Origin: Eutypella sp. D-1
Taxonomy: Eukaryota; Ascomycota; Sordariomycetes; Xylariales; Diatrypaceae
NCBI GenBank assembly: GCA_023313575.1
Contig: JAJTTP010000005.1
Location: 1,364,001 to 1,428,000 of the forward strand
Reading direction: 5' to 3'
DNA length: 64,000 bases
The notes beneath the pieces were generated by a model that worked only from the letters and a program-made list of their open reading frames with translations, was not told the DNA's origin and did not search any database. Position numbers and translations under genes: made by a program. Positions 23,451 to 33,174 of the stretch are shown piece by piece (positions within the stretch are counted from its first letter, which is position 1; each line of letters starts with the position of its first letter).

Positions 23451-24460
23451 ATGCCCCCTATGTGGTGGTCAGACTACTGTCAAAACTCCAATGGATATCT
23501 TGGGAGTGATATTACGAAGGTCAATGGAGCTGTTGTGGGCTTTAGTGAGTCCAGATCAATCATTGCACCTACCACCATACTAACTAATATCCAGGCACCT
23601 GGGCGTATGTCGAAACCAAGCATCTGAACCCTGATATGCGCTATCGGTGGTATAAGATGAACATATTCATACGATGGTCAGCCCCCACAAGGCAAACCAC
23701 CATCCTCGCTTTTGATGCAGTATCACCTATCCTAGAACGTATACCGGATTCTCTTCAAAATCCAGACCCGAGCAGTTTTCGCGATCCCTTCTGGGTTTAT
23801 GCACGCCTGGCCGCCGACGTGGTGGAATTTCAGGACTCTGCCGTCTGGTCCATCCGCAACCAAGTCAGAAGTATCGAGAAAGAAGTTCCGAATGGCAAGC
23901 CGCGTCCGGACTACAGGCATCTCCACGACATTGCGCGGCATGCCATCCACGTATCCGAAACCTTGGACGTTGTCACAGAGACTCTAAAAGGTATTCTGGC
24001 ACAGCATGACGACTTTCTAGGTCGACGAGGTCCATGTCAGCCCGTCGAAGACGATGCATCCGAAGGCATACAGCGACAGCTGCGTTCCTGCCTGGACATG
24101 ATCGGCAGTCTCCGTTATCGATCGATCTCTAATAGGGAGAGACTGCAGAACGAGATACAGCTCGCATTCAACTCTGTCGCCCAATATGACGCAGGGGTAA
24201 CCGTCGACATAGGGCGCGCTTCCCAAACCGATAGTGCTGCGATGAAGACGATTGCTTATGTCACGATGACATTTCTGCCGGCTACTTTCATTTCTGCGTT
24301 GTTCAGCATGTCGTTCTTTGACTTTGATGCGGAGGCCAATGTTTGGAGCATGTCGAGCAAGTTTTGGGTCTATTGGGCATGTGCCATTCCAACAACCCTT
24401 GCGACTTTCATACTGTGGCAATTCTGGCACAAGGTCTTCCCTCTCAGACCCGTGGCATGA
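23451..24460 (+). CDS. Short CorA-like membrane protein
   Basis: Two exons, 23451-23544 and 23595-24460, give 319 residues; the intron is GTGAGT..CCAG with CTAACTAAT branch-like sequence. The start MPPMWWSDYCQNSNGY followed by STWAYVETKHL reads like an internal block of longer fungal CorA-like proteins, so the N-terminus may be lost or lie in exons I could not find. A helical region (WSIRNQVRSIEKE, then RLQNEIQLAFNSVAQYD) leads to two membrane segments: AYVTMTFLPATFISALFSMSFF and FWVYWACAIPTTLATFILWQFW. The GMN signature of true CorA Mg2+ channels is replaced by FSMSF, so Mg2+ transport is doubtful. It sits 1.3 kb from the divergent NACHT-ankyrin gene, which may or may not be meaningful. Confidence 0.78.
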
Positions 24461-25732
24461 TAACATTTTGGCGGTAGAACTTGGTGTAAATGCCTACATC
24501 GTCTCTTCGTGTTGTTAAGGTTCTATAAATCAACCCAGCAAAGCCTCCTATTCCGACCCCATCTTGCGAGTCGTTTTGTGCGATCGCCTAGCCCAGCGCG
24601 ACGGGTAGGAAATGTAGGGAATTGCATGGTAGCATTCTATGGTTGTGTTTTCACTGCTGCGGCAATTTGAGCCACCGTCACCTCTCCCCTGATCACCTGC
24701 TTCGCACGAATGGTGGCGCCGCTGCGATCAAGAAGGCCTTGTAGTTATCAGTGAATTTAGGGCGTTTGAAAGAAGCTGACTACAGCGCTAAGAGTGTACG
24801 GCTGTCCACCCCTGCACACTCTGACCATGCCATCCTGCTATCTCGTCCCGCTCATACGAAGCAACCGCCATGCACCAAAGGACAATCAACATTCCCACAA
24901 AGCTTGAGCCCACAGGCCGCGTCTATAATAATGATCATATTTTTTTCGAGTAGATCAGGAGCTACATACTTAAGGCTTCCACATCTGAAGGTCGCAGTTA
25001 TGACCTGCAAGATTCCGTTTAGGGACCAATGTAATTCAATATAAGCACCAAGGCTTGATTTAACGATAACTTTTTGGGATAAACTACCGAATTGTAACAA
25101 CCCCCTTTTGAACCCACTTTTGACCCCTATTGAATATAGTTTGAGCACAGACCATCGCATACGTATTCTTCTGCACCATGTAACGAAAGCTAGATAAACA
25201 TATCTATCATCACTAGTTCTGTTCTGACTGAAACGTTGCGGATGAGAGGAGAGGACGGCCACTAATAGTGAAGGCCCCTAGGTGATAAGACCCGTCTGTC
25301 TTAGACTTCGATTAGCCCAGCCAGTCAGAAATCGCGGAATTAAATCAGAAAGTGCTTCGTGGCCTGCATATGACCGGCATTCTCAATTAGGTAACTCTAA
25401 AAGCCAACAGTAGTCCTCCACAAGTCCCCGACTAGTATCGCAACACTGGGATACCCCGGCAATCCTACAATTGCAATGTTGCTTCCTATCTCCAACAGGC
25501 TTAATGGAACCGTGCGGTATTCTTTATCTATGGGCGAAGATTAATATAGACGCCATTGAACGTTTTCTCCAAAACTCCAGAACCACATGTGGACGGGTAC
25601 TCTTCTAACCCCGCCAAAACTCCCTAGAGATCCCTCAGCTTATATAGGGACTTAGGCCAGCTCCAAGAACAACGCATAGTGGCAGCTCATACCCCAGAAC
25701 TTTTTGGCTCTGTTACAAGTACAAATTTCCCC
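24461..25732. other. Intergenic region
   Basis: No supported gene. A 136-codon frame on the minus strand (24852-25262) begins with GTG and matches nothing I recognise. The last 100 bases contain the TATA-like element of the next gene. Confidence 0.45.
25641..25646 (+). promoter_or_regulatory. TATA-like box of the Gfo/Idh/MocA gene
   Basis: TATATA followed by GGGA lies 92 nt upstream of the chosen ATG. The spacing is reasonable for a fungal TATA element, but many fungal promoters lack one and no other evidence was available. Confidence 0.35.
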
Positions 25733-27355
25733 ATGGCGCCACATAACATCCAAGACGAAAGTCCCGCGGCTATCCCTTTGGAGGTAGAGGAAGTCGAATA
25801 CCCTCCCCCACCGCCCTTGTCCGCCAAACCGCCGAGGGTTCTCATCATCGGTGCCGGATCACGCGGGCGCGTTTACGCGCGGTGCACCCGACAGTCTAGC
25901 AACGGAGTGGTGGCCGCAGTCGCTGAGCCCGATGACTTCAAGCGCCAGCAATTCGGTCGCAACTTCGTATGGGGCCAGGACGCCGTCGCGCCGCCGGAGG
26001 GCTCCGAATTTCCAGGGTGGCGGGAGTTCGTAGCCTGGGAGACGGCCCGTCGGGAGCGTGAGCAAGCTGGCGAGGCGGTTCCTGAAGGTGTCGATGCTGC
26101 GTTCGTGTGCGTCCGTGATGAGATGCACCATGATGTTGTTGTTGCCCTCGCTCCCTTGGGTCTCCATATCATGTGTGAGAAGCCGTTTGCGACAACACTG
26201 GATGATTGCGTGAGCATGTACCGCGCACTGGCACCGCATCAAGACCGCGTATATTCCGTCGGACATGTGCTACGGTACTCGCCCCACAACATGATGCTAC
26301 GGAAGCTGCTATTAGAAGATCGCGTCATCGGCGACATACTCAGTGTCGTGCACACAGAGCCCGTCGGATGGTGGCATTTCGCGCACAGCTATGTCCGTGG
26401 AAACTGGCGCAAGGAGTCTACAACCGCGCCGTCGCTGCTCACCAAAAGTTGTCATGACATCGACATCATCATGTGGCTGCTGTGCTCGCCACCACCGGGG
26501 TCCGAAGCGCCACCTCACCTGCCAACTACCGTGTCCTCCGCGGGATCTCTGCAGTTCTTCAAGAAGAGTCGGAAACCAAAAGCAGCTGGAGAAGCTACCA
26601 ACTGTCTCAGCTGTCCCATTGAGAAAGATTGCATGTACTCGAGCAAGCGGATCTACGTCAGCAATAGGCATCAGGGACTGGAGACCGGGCAGACCGGGTG
26701 GCCCATGAGTGTCGTCTTCCCGGACATGGAAAGCTTCGGCAAGAACGAGAGAAAGGAGGTTTTCCTAGAGCGTCTCAAAGAGGACTACGACGCATCGACA
26801 TCACAGGAGGAGATCGATAGCAGGAACTGGTTTGGCCGCTGCGTTTTCGAATCCGACAACGACGTATGTGATGAACAAACCGTGACTATGACGTGGGAAG
26901 AAGACCCGCTACCCTCAGCTCTCCCGTCCGAAGACTCTCTCGGGGGGAGGGGCTCGAAACAGGCCACGTTTCACATGATAGCACAGACGAAGAAGCAGTG
27001 CCACCGATACACGTACGTCTACGGGACCGATGGCGAGATCTACGCCGACTCGAGGACCATTACTATCGAGGATTTCCGAACAGGCGAGACCAAGGTGCAC
27101 AAGCCCCGTCTGGAGAGTCTAGGGCATGGGGGCGGCGACCACGGCCTCACAAGGCAATTCATCCAGGCTGTAGACAAGGTGAAGAACCACAGCTGGGCTG
27201 CGGAGAAGGTGCAGCACGAGTACATTGGCTGTAGTCTAGAGGACATCATCCGTAGTCACGCCATGGTATTCGCGGCCGAGGAGGCGAGGACGGGGAAAAA
27301 GGTGCTTGACTGGAAGGAGTGGTGGGATGCGAAGGTAGGTGTAATTGGTGCTTAA
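25733..27355 (+). CDS. Gfo/Idh/MocA family NAD(P)-dependent oxidoreductase
   Basis: An intronless frame of 540 residues. The open frame extends up to a GTG at 25679, but the ATG at 25733 has a good context (ccccATGg) and leaves a short Pro-rich leader. The Rossmann fold begins RVLIIGAGSRGRVYARC (GAGSRG at 40-45). The EKP motif, whose Lys is usually catalytic, is at 149-151. HDIDIIMWLL (241-250) matches the conserved His-Asp substrate region. The family oxidises or reduces sugars, inositols and related compounds; the substrate cannot be deduced. A Cys-rich insert C-x2-C-x5-C (291, 294, 300), CLSCPIEKDC, followed by MYSSKRIY could bind a metal and is absent from classical members. The protein is longer than typical bacterial relatives (about 350 residues). 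It converges on the Clr5 gene, with 199 nt between the ends. Confidence 0.9.
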   Translation: MAPHNIQDESPAAIPLEVEEVEYPPPPPLSAKPPRVLIIGAGSRGRVYARCTRQSSNGVVAAVAEPDDFKRQQFGRNFVWGQDAVAPPEGSEFPGWREFVAWETARREREQAGEAVPEGVDAAFVCVRDEMHHDVVVALAPLGLHIMCEKPFATTLDDCVSMYRALAPHQDRVYSVGHVLRYSPHNMMLRKLLLEDRVIGDILSVVHTEPVGWWHFAHSYVRGNWRKESTTAPSLLTKSCHDIDIIMWLLCSPPPGSEAPPHLPTTVSSAGSLQFFKKSRKPKAAGEATNCLSCPIEKDCMYSSKRIYVSNRHQGLETGQTGWPMSVVFPDMESFGKNERKEVFLERLKEDYDASTSQEEIDSRNWFGRCVFESDNDVCDEQTVTMTWEEDPLPSALPSEDSLGGRGSKQATFHMIAQTKKQCHRYTYVYGTDGEIYADSRTITIEDFRTGETKVHKPRLESLGHGGGDHGLTRQFIQAVDKVKNHSWAAEKVQHEYIGCSLEDIIRSHAMVFAAEEARTGKKVLDWKEWWDAKVGVIGA

Positions 27356-27554
27356 GTAGTGGTGCTTAATTCTAGTAGATATAACGAGGAGGTGCAATAT
27401 TTAAATTGGACATATATAGGAGATATTCTGATTGGCGATCTTGTCACAAATACAAACAACTACACTACCTAATATTTACCACATTAAAAAAAATATCACA
27501 TAGCGAGAAGTTGTGCAGCACTGCTTTCTGTTTGATTTATCATATCTCGCTATT

Positions 27555-29551
27555 TCACTGCGAGCCTGGTGACTCAAATATCAGTTCAACGGTAGGGTTC
27601 TTCTGCAGAATCTCCAGGTAAGTCTGGAGAGCTCCCTCCTTCCGCTGCCGCACCGCGAATTCCTGGGCGACATCGCCGGCTTCACGGTGCCAATCCTCGA
27701 GCTTCTGCAGGTTTTCAAACACTTGGACCTCCCCAAAGCCGCGTCTAGCTTCGGCTGCGTCTATCGCCTGCTCTAAGGAGTATCGCGCGAGAGCATGGCG
27801 CGGATTCTGGTCTATACATCCGGTAGCAGTGAAAGAAGAATCTGCGAGACAGCGGCCCCGGTGGTGCTCGGCGATTACACGCCATGCTACCCAGTAGGTC
27901 CAGTCAAAGCGGTCTGACACGGGGTCCTGCTGTCGTAGGGCATGTTGAGCAAGCTCGAACGAGAGGTCGTCGTGGGGGCCGTACTGCCAGAGATACGCGG
28001 CCGGCTCAATAAACCGGATGACGTCCGGAGGGCGGTCCGTGCCGTCAGCGACAATCAGGTCTTGGGAAGCGGCGATCGCGCGCTGGAGAAACGGGAGGTT
28101 TGTTCTTGTTGAGTTGAAGAGGATTAGATCACCAAGCAGGAAGAAACTGATCGCGGGCGCTATCGTTTGCGCAAGATCTCTGTGTTCTAGCAGCATCCCC
28201 ATGATGCTCTCCATACAGGTGAACACGAAGTCGACTCCGCTCTCCAATGTGTTATTATGAAACACTTCTTCTAATCCCTTGAATAGGCGGGAAAACATGC
28301 TCCCTGTCCCAAGCTTGGCTTTTGAATAAGCTGCCATGTACTTCCATAGTTCTTTCGACAGCCCGTGATCTGGCTCAATTACACTGGCTATTAGTAGGTC
28401 GAATAGGCCTAGCGCGGTCGGTTTGGTGAAGAGAAGATGTATCGCCGAGAAGGCGCGCTGGCTCAGAAGGGCGCCATGTGCCATGTGACCCCTTGAAAAG
28501 AACCAGCACGCCCGACTGAAATCCCTCGTCGCCTCGCAGAGCTCTGCGTCAAAATAGGCATTGAAATCCTCCTCGAATGATGCCGGTGAGGTTGCGGAGT
28601 CCCTCCAGCCTAGTGTGAGGTCGCGAAAGCAGCTCACAAGCACTTCCTGCGCATGTAGGTGATCCGGTAAAGTCATGTGTTCGGGGTCTGCCGGTGGTGG
28701 AGTTAGGCATCGTAGATACTCTGGCAGATCGGTGTCCTCGGTCGGCTCCGCGAGGTCATTGCTCGAGATACCCTTCCGCCGCATGTACGTGCGTATGTCG
28801 ACCATTTTGCCATGACGCTGGAAAGTAGTGTGCTTGCCAGCAGCATCGCGCTCGCGCTGGAGTCGGAGCATCATCGCTACATCCTTGCTCTTATTGTTCT
28901 TCACGAAGCCCCATTGCTCAAATTTGGATTTGTACATCCGCGGACTGTCTTGTCAGCGTAAACCTTGGATCGTGCTGTGACTTTCCACATCTTTGACGAA
29001 GGGGCTACTCACGTTGCTTTGAACCCCTTGTCTTTCATAACATCCATTAGCTGCTTCAAGGACTTATTCTGGTGCATGTATATATCCTCGATCTCCGCCT
29101 TGTGTGATTCCCATACGTGTGGATGGTGATGGAAGCGGGTCGCGCCTCGGGTAGGCTGTACCGGGCCCTCGGACCGGCCCGCACGCTGCGCCTTCGGCAA
29201 AGCATGCTTTGCCTGCTGGGGTACTATAATGGCCCCTGGCGATTCTAGTGGAAGTGGCGAGGCGGCGGAAGTTCCTTCCTCTGATCGGCCATAGATACCA
29301 CCAACGCCTGACTGGCCGGGGTTGAGTGGCTTGCAGCCAGCCGAAAGATCTCTTCCAGGTATATCTTGAAGGCCTAAACTAATACTCGAGCTCCGACGCT
29401 CGAGCTTGACACTATTGTCTGCACTGAATTGAGCATCGCAAAATGGAACTAAGGAGGTTTTCGTTTCAGGAATACCCTCAGATCCAATGGGGAGCTCGCC
29501 CTTCAGCCCCGAGCTTGGCCCCGCTGGGTGGAAGTCGAAGTTGCGGTTCAT
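27555..29551 (-). CDS. Clr5-domain protein
   Basis: Two exons, 29551-29013 and 28944-27555, encode 642 residues; the intron (GTGAGT..ACAG) joins at phase 2. The N-terminal 140 residues are low-complexity. The Clr5 domain spans the splice site: HVWESHKAEIEDIYMHQNKS, LKQLMDVMKDKGFKA, then PRMYKSKFEQWGFVKNNK (about 145-200). Clr5 domains are short fungal helical modules, often at the N-terminus of larger proteins and probably DNA-binding; the name comes from Neurospora cellulose-response regulators. The remaining 440 residues are helical and resemble the TPR-like C-terminal half common in such proteins, but no individual repeat could be set. A regulatory role is therefore an inference. It might have further 5' exons, since the region upstream of 29551 was not resolved. 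Confidence 0.8.
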
Positions 29552-30275
29552 TGAGCAGCTGCTGAACCTGCAACTGCATCAATTATGGTGACTAATAAGC
29601 GTGGTTCAAGGGATGTAGCGAGTTCATACTGCGTTCTTGTTCTTTCAACGAGTGATCATAGATGCGAACTTAGGAACAATGGTGGATTTTGATGGCATCG
29701 CAGTCCAGAGTCGCGACTGACAGCGCAGCCAGGGATAAAAGGAGGCGAGGTCAGAATCCACGGGTTCGTCCACTGGCGTTCCGGTTGGATAGCGGCTAGG
29801 CTAGGCTGATCAGGGAGCCTGGAAAGCCTACCTTAATTGCCCGGCACGCATAAGCTTCTCTTGGCAAACACCAGGACCGGGTTCGTGGTCCTGTAGTAGA
29901 TATTTTCTGGCACCCAGAGGGGCACAGTGGAGAACATCGCGATTATCAGCACGTCAAAGAGATGGGACTGCTATAATATATTGTCCAGCTGCTCTCACTA
30001 GCGGCACCGCTTCCATTGATTCAGCTACTTGACAAGCCTAAATCATTTCGCCAACCACATAGTCAAGATTAGCTCTTGGCCCCATTACAGTTCGCCTATC
30101 ACAAGCCACATTATCAATAATCCAAGACCTGGTTAATTCTTGTACTAATACAAAGCTGAATGAGGAGTATCCTAGGGCGATCCGCTCATACGTCATTCAC
30201 CCAACAATCTTCTCAAGCGAATAGACGAGTCGGCATCGAAGTACCAAAGATTCTATCACGGCTGGTACGGTCACA
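29552..30275. other. Intergenic region
   Basis: No gene is supported. It separates the Clr5-domain gene from the MlrC-like gene, both on the minus strand. It should carry the promoter of the Clr5 gene and the 3' end of the MlrC-like gene. Confidence 0.5.
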
Positions 30276-31805
30276 TTACACCTCATGCCCGTCAAGTAAT
30301 TCGTTTGACATTGGTATAATTCTTGCCGATAGATCTGGTTCTTCGAAACCATTGTCAAATGGCCACATCGGTCGCCTGATGCGTTTGTGCCCGAGTCTCT
30401 GGAGATCCTGGTCAACGCCACCTGGAGTGAGTCCGAGCATCCAGTCCTTGGCCATGTTATAGAGCTCGGGCTCTAAGTAACCGATCTTGACGATTACTAT
30501 GTCGACCGACCGCGGCGTGAGGTCAAGCTCGGTAAAGTCTCTCTCCAAATGGTACGGCTTTCGCAGTTTTGTTAGAATAGCGAATATACTACCGACCTGT
30601 AGTACAACTTCGATGATGGCATTCTTGTCGCCATGCTTGATCGAATGGACCCGCCCAGTCATGGTTATGGGGCCGGCGTGGATATTGTCTATCTCTGCCC
30701 CGGCTGTCACCGTAACCGTAGCGCCTATGCCAGCTTCCACTGCTGCTTCCACTGCTCTAGGCCCTGGTAGGCTGGCATATATTACCGTGGGCCCGGAGGG
30801 CTCTTTGAACTCTGGTCGCGAAAGTAGCTCTGTCAGCCCCCACGTGACATCGCCAGATCCGCCAGCAGTTGGGTTATCGCCAGAGTCCGAGATGAAATAA
30901 GGCCTCTTCTCGGAAGCGATTGCAGTATCAAGGCACTTTTCAAAGGATCCCGTAGGTGCAACAAAAGAAAATTCCTTATGCGCTTCCCAGAAAACCCTCG
31001 CTAGCTTCTCCGCACCCTGTGAGACAACCGCCTCGTCCCATCCAGTGACCACGACGACAGCACGGTTCCTGGGTTCATCCGCCCAAGCATACCCGACCCA
31101 GATAGCTGCGTCCAGTATACCTCCTACTTCCTCAACCTCAGGGATGGTAGCATAGATGTGCGCTGCTGGTTCATCCCTTGTAGAGGTCTGCTCGCCAGGC
31201 AATAGAATAGGAAGTGGCACCCACGCCTTGATCGGGCGTGTGATTGCTTCCTTGTTTACTCTTTTCTTGAGTATGTTGACTAAGTTGCGACAGGCCCGCT
31301 CTCTTGTCTCAACAACATCAATGTGCGGTGCTGTCCGGTAGCATGTAATGAGGTCTGTTTGGTGGACTAGCTCGCGGGACACGTTACCGTGCAAGTCCAT
31401 CGACGCTGATACCAATACATTCTTTCCGATGACTTTCCTAATGCGACTAAGTAGTTCATATTCTGCATCGTCCAAGCCTTCGACACACATTGCGCCGTGG
31501 ATATCGAACCAGAACCCGTCTAACCGGGTCGAAGCGACGATTTTCGTAAGGCGGGAGACGATCTCATTTGAAAGTGTCTCAAACGTCTCACTTGTAACGA
31601 TGCCGCCGGGCAGAGCATGGCCGTTGAGAGCGCCCCGCCAGTCTGCTGCTTCTCCTAACTCGGTTCCTGGATGTATGAACGGATACCTCTCGATAATCTC
31701 GCTACCACGTCGTGGATGGAACGCCGCTGCTTGGGTCCTCGATGGAGTAAACGTTGAAGTCTCACAGGCTAGACCGGCGATTGCGATAACAGGGCGGGCC
31801 GCCAT
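30276..31805 (-). CDS. M81 family metallopeptidase, MlrC-like
   Basis: An intronless frame of 509 residues beginning MAARPVIAIAGLACETSTF. MlrC of bacteria is a Zn-dependent peptidase that opens the linearised cyanobacterial peptide microcystin; relatives occur widely with unknown substrates. Recognisable blocks are FWFDIHGAMCVEG, where Asp and His are candidate metal ligands, SMDLHGNVS, the partly conserved SDSGDNPTAGGSGD, and the C-terminal SVDIVIVKIG. The length agrees with the family (about 490-510). Metal ligands are present in the usual spacing, so it is probably active; its substrate is unknown. The family is mostly bacterial, so transfer is possible, but codon use looks like the neighbours and fungal members are common enough that this cannot be decided here. 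Confidence 0.9.
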   Translation of the reverse strand: MAARPVIAIAGLACETSTFTPSRTQAAAFHPRRGSEIIERYPFIHPGTELGEAADWRGALNGHALPGGIVTSETFETLSNEIVSRLTKIVASTRLDGFWFDIHGAMCVEGLDDAEYELLSRIRKVIGKNVLVSASMDLHGNVSRELVHQTDLITCYRTAPHIDVVETRERACRNLVNILKKRVNKEAITRPIKAWVPLPILLPGEQTSTRDEPAAHIYATIPEVEEVGGILDAAIWVGYAWADEPRNRAVVVVTGWDEAVVSQGAEKLARVFWEAHKEFSFVAPTGSFEKCLDTAIASEKRPYFISDSGDNPTAGGSGDVTWGLTELLSRPEFKEPSGPTVIYASLPGPRAVEAAVEAGIGATVTVTAGAEIDNIHAGPITMTGRVHSIKHGDKNAIIEVVLQVGSIFAILTKLRKPYHLERDFTELDLTPRSVDIVIVKIGYLEPELYNMAKDWMLGLTPGGVDQDLQRLGHKRIRRPMWPFDNGFEEPDLSARIIPMSNELLDGHEV

Positions 31806-33174
31806 TGAATTAATGATAAAGCCCGTTGTCTGTCGCTCACCGATGCAGATAGAAGCTATGACAAACCTAGATGGTTTTGCGTTGCGATTGATGTAGACGG
31901 ATTCTCCAGTGAATTTTCGTCAGTGACAGGGTCCAGTTAGTGACTTCTAGACTTCAGTTCCCCGCCCCGCATTCCACAGCCCGCCATCGGCGACAACCTG
32001 CCACCCCTTAACCGTTCCGACCGAGGCCATCCAAAAAGTCTAGACAGTTGAATACGTTTAATAACGTAGTTGATGAGAGACACTTCATAACGGTCTTTAA
32101 CTTATCACGAATTTAACCGGAGTGCCATTTATTTGGGATTTTGCTTATATTTATAGTATCAACTCGTTAGACAGCGCGAACCAGTGAAGAGATAATTATT
32201 TTATTTGGGAATTGTTCCTTACCAGCCCCGATTCGCACAAGCCGTCGCGTCCTACTTGCCATGTTAATATTCTGTAGACTGCACTGGAGAGATTGCTAGT
32301 ATTATCCAATCGGCTTGTTCCTGAAAACTATGCAACGTCGAGTAGGAAAAAAGCGTTTTAGACTATTAGGCATAGATAAGGAAACCCGCGAGAGTGATAG
32401 ACAACCTTGGTGTGTACCCTCCTCTGCCTCTAGCTAACGACCTACATACCTAGGTATGCACGTCGGCTTCCCAAGGGAGTGTTTGCTAGCGTAACCACTT
32501 CTTCACACTAATGTCGGCACAAGCTATCACGCCAAGAAATAATCGGGCGAGATTATACCTCTTCGGCTTCCAAGGTTGCCTGAGTATGGAGATTGCCATA
32601 CTGTGTTCGGCTCAGTATTGATAGGCATGGAAACAGCACGCTAATATGATACGCGATAACCGTACACCGAGCAGAACAACCGAAACCATGACGATGATAA
32701 ATCGAGATAAAGCCAACCGGATTGCCTGGCCATCCGAACTCGGCACGCCGTTGGAATAGGAGCTTTTCTCATTGGTTATAACTTCCAATTGAGTTATGTC
32801 TCGTCTCCACAACCTTCCCCAGCTTGCCCCTCCCAATGCCGCAACAAAGCGAGCCTCTAGATCTCATTAGTGGGAATATAGCTTGCATGGCGACTTCGCA
32901 GTTTGCGCAGCTTGTGGAAGTCGGGGATTGGTGGGGAGGCAGGTAGGACGGACGTCTATTTACATATCTACGTGAACTCTACCGTGTATCTTCCCCTTAA
33001 CCTTTTAATTTCTTCATTAGCTTCCAGTTCTTTTCAGTTGAAAACATAGTGAATCCCCGGGTTGAGATTGGTATAGGCCGTCAGATTAAGCCAACCGATA
33101 GGGGAAACACCATCCTATCTCTACCAACGCACTAAGAGCCTTGAGAGCTTTCTGAGACCATCATAAACATCATC
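31806..33174. other. Intergenic region between divergent MlrC-like and P5CDH genes
   Basis: No gene is supported. Flanking genes diverge, so both promoters should lie here. The middle is AT-rich. An ACCTAGGTATGC motif occurs near 32449. Confidence 0.5.

Noticed and set aside
24852..25262. A 136-codon minus-strand frame
   Set aside because: Begins with GTG, no recognised motif, no splice or promoter evidence.
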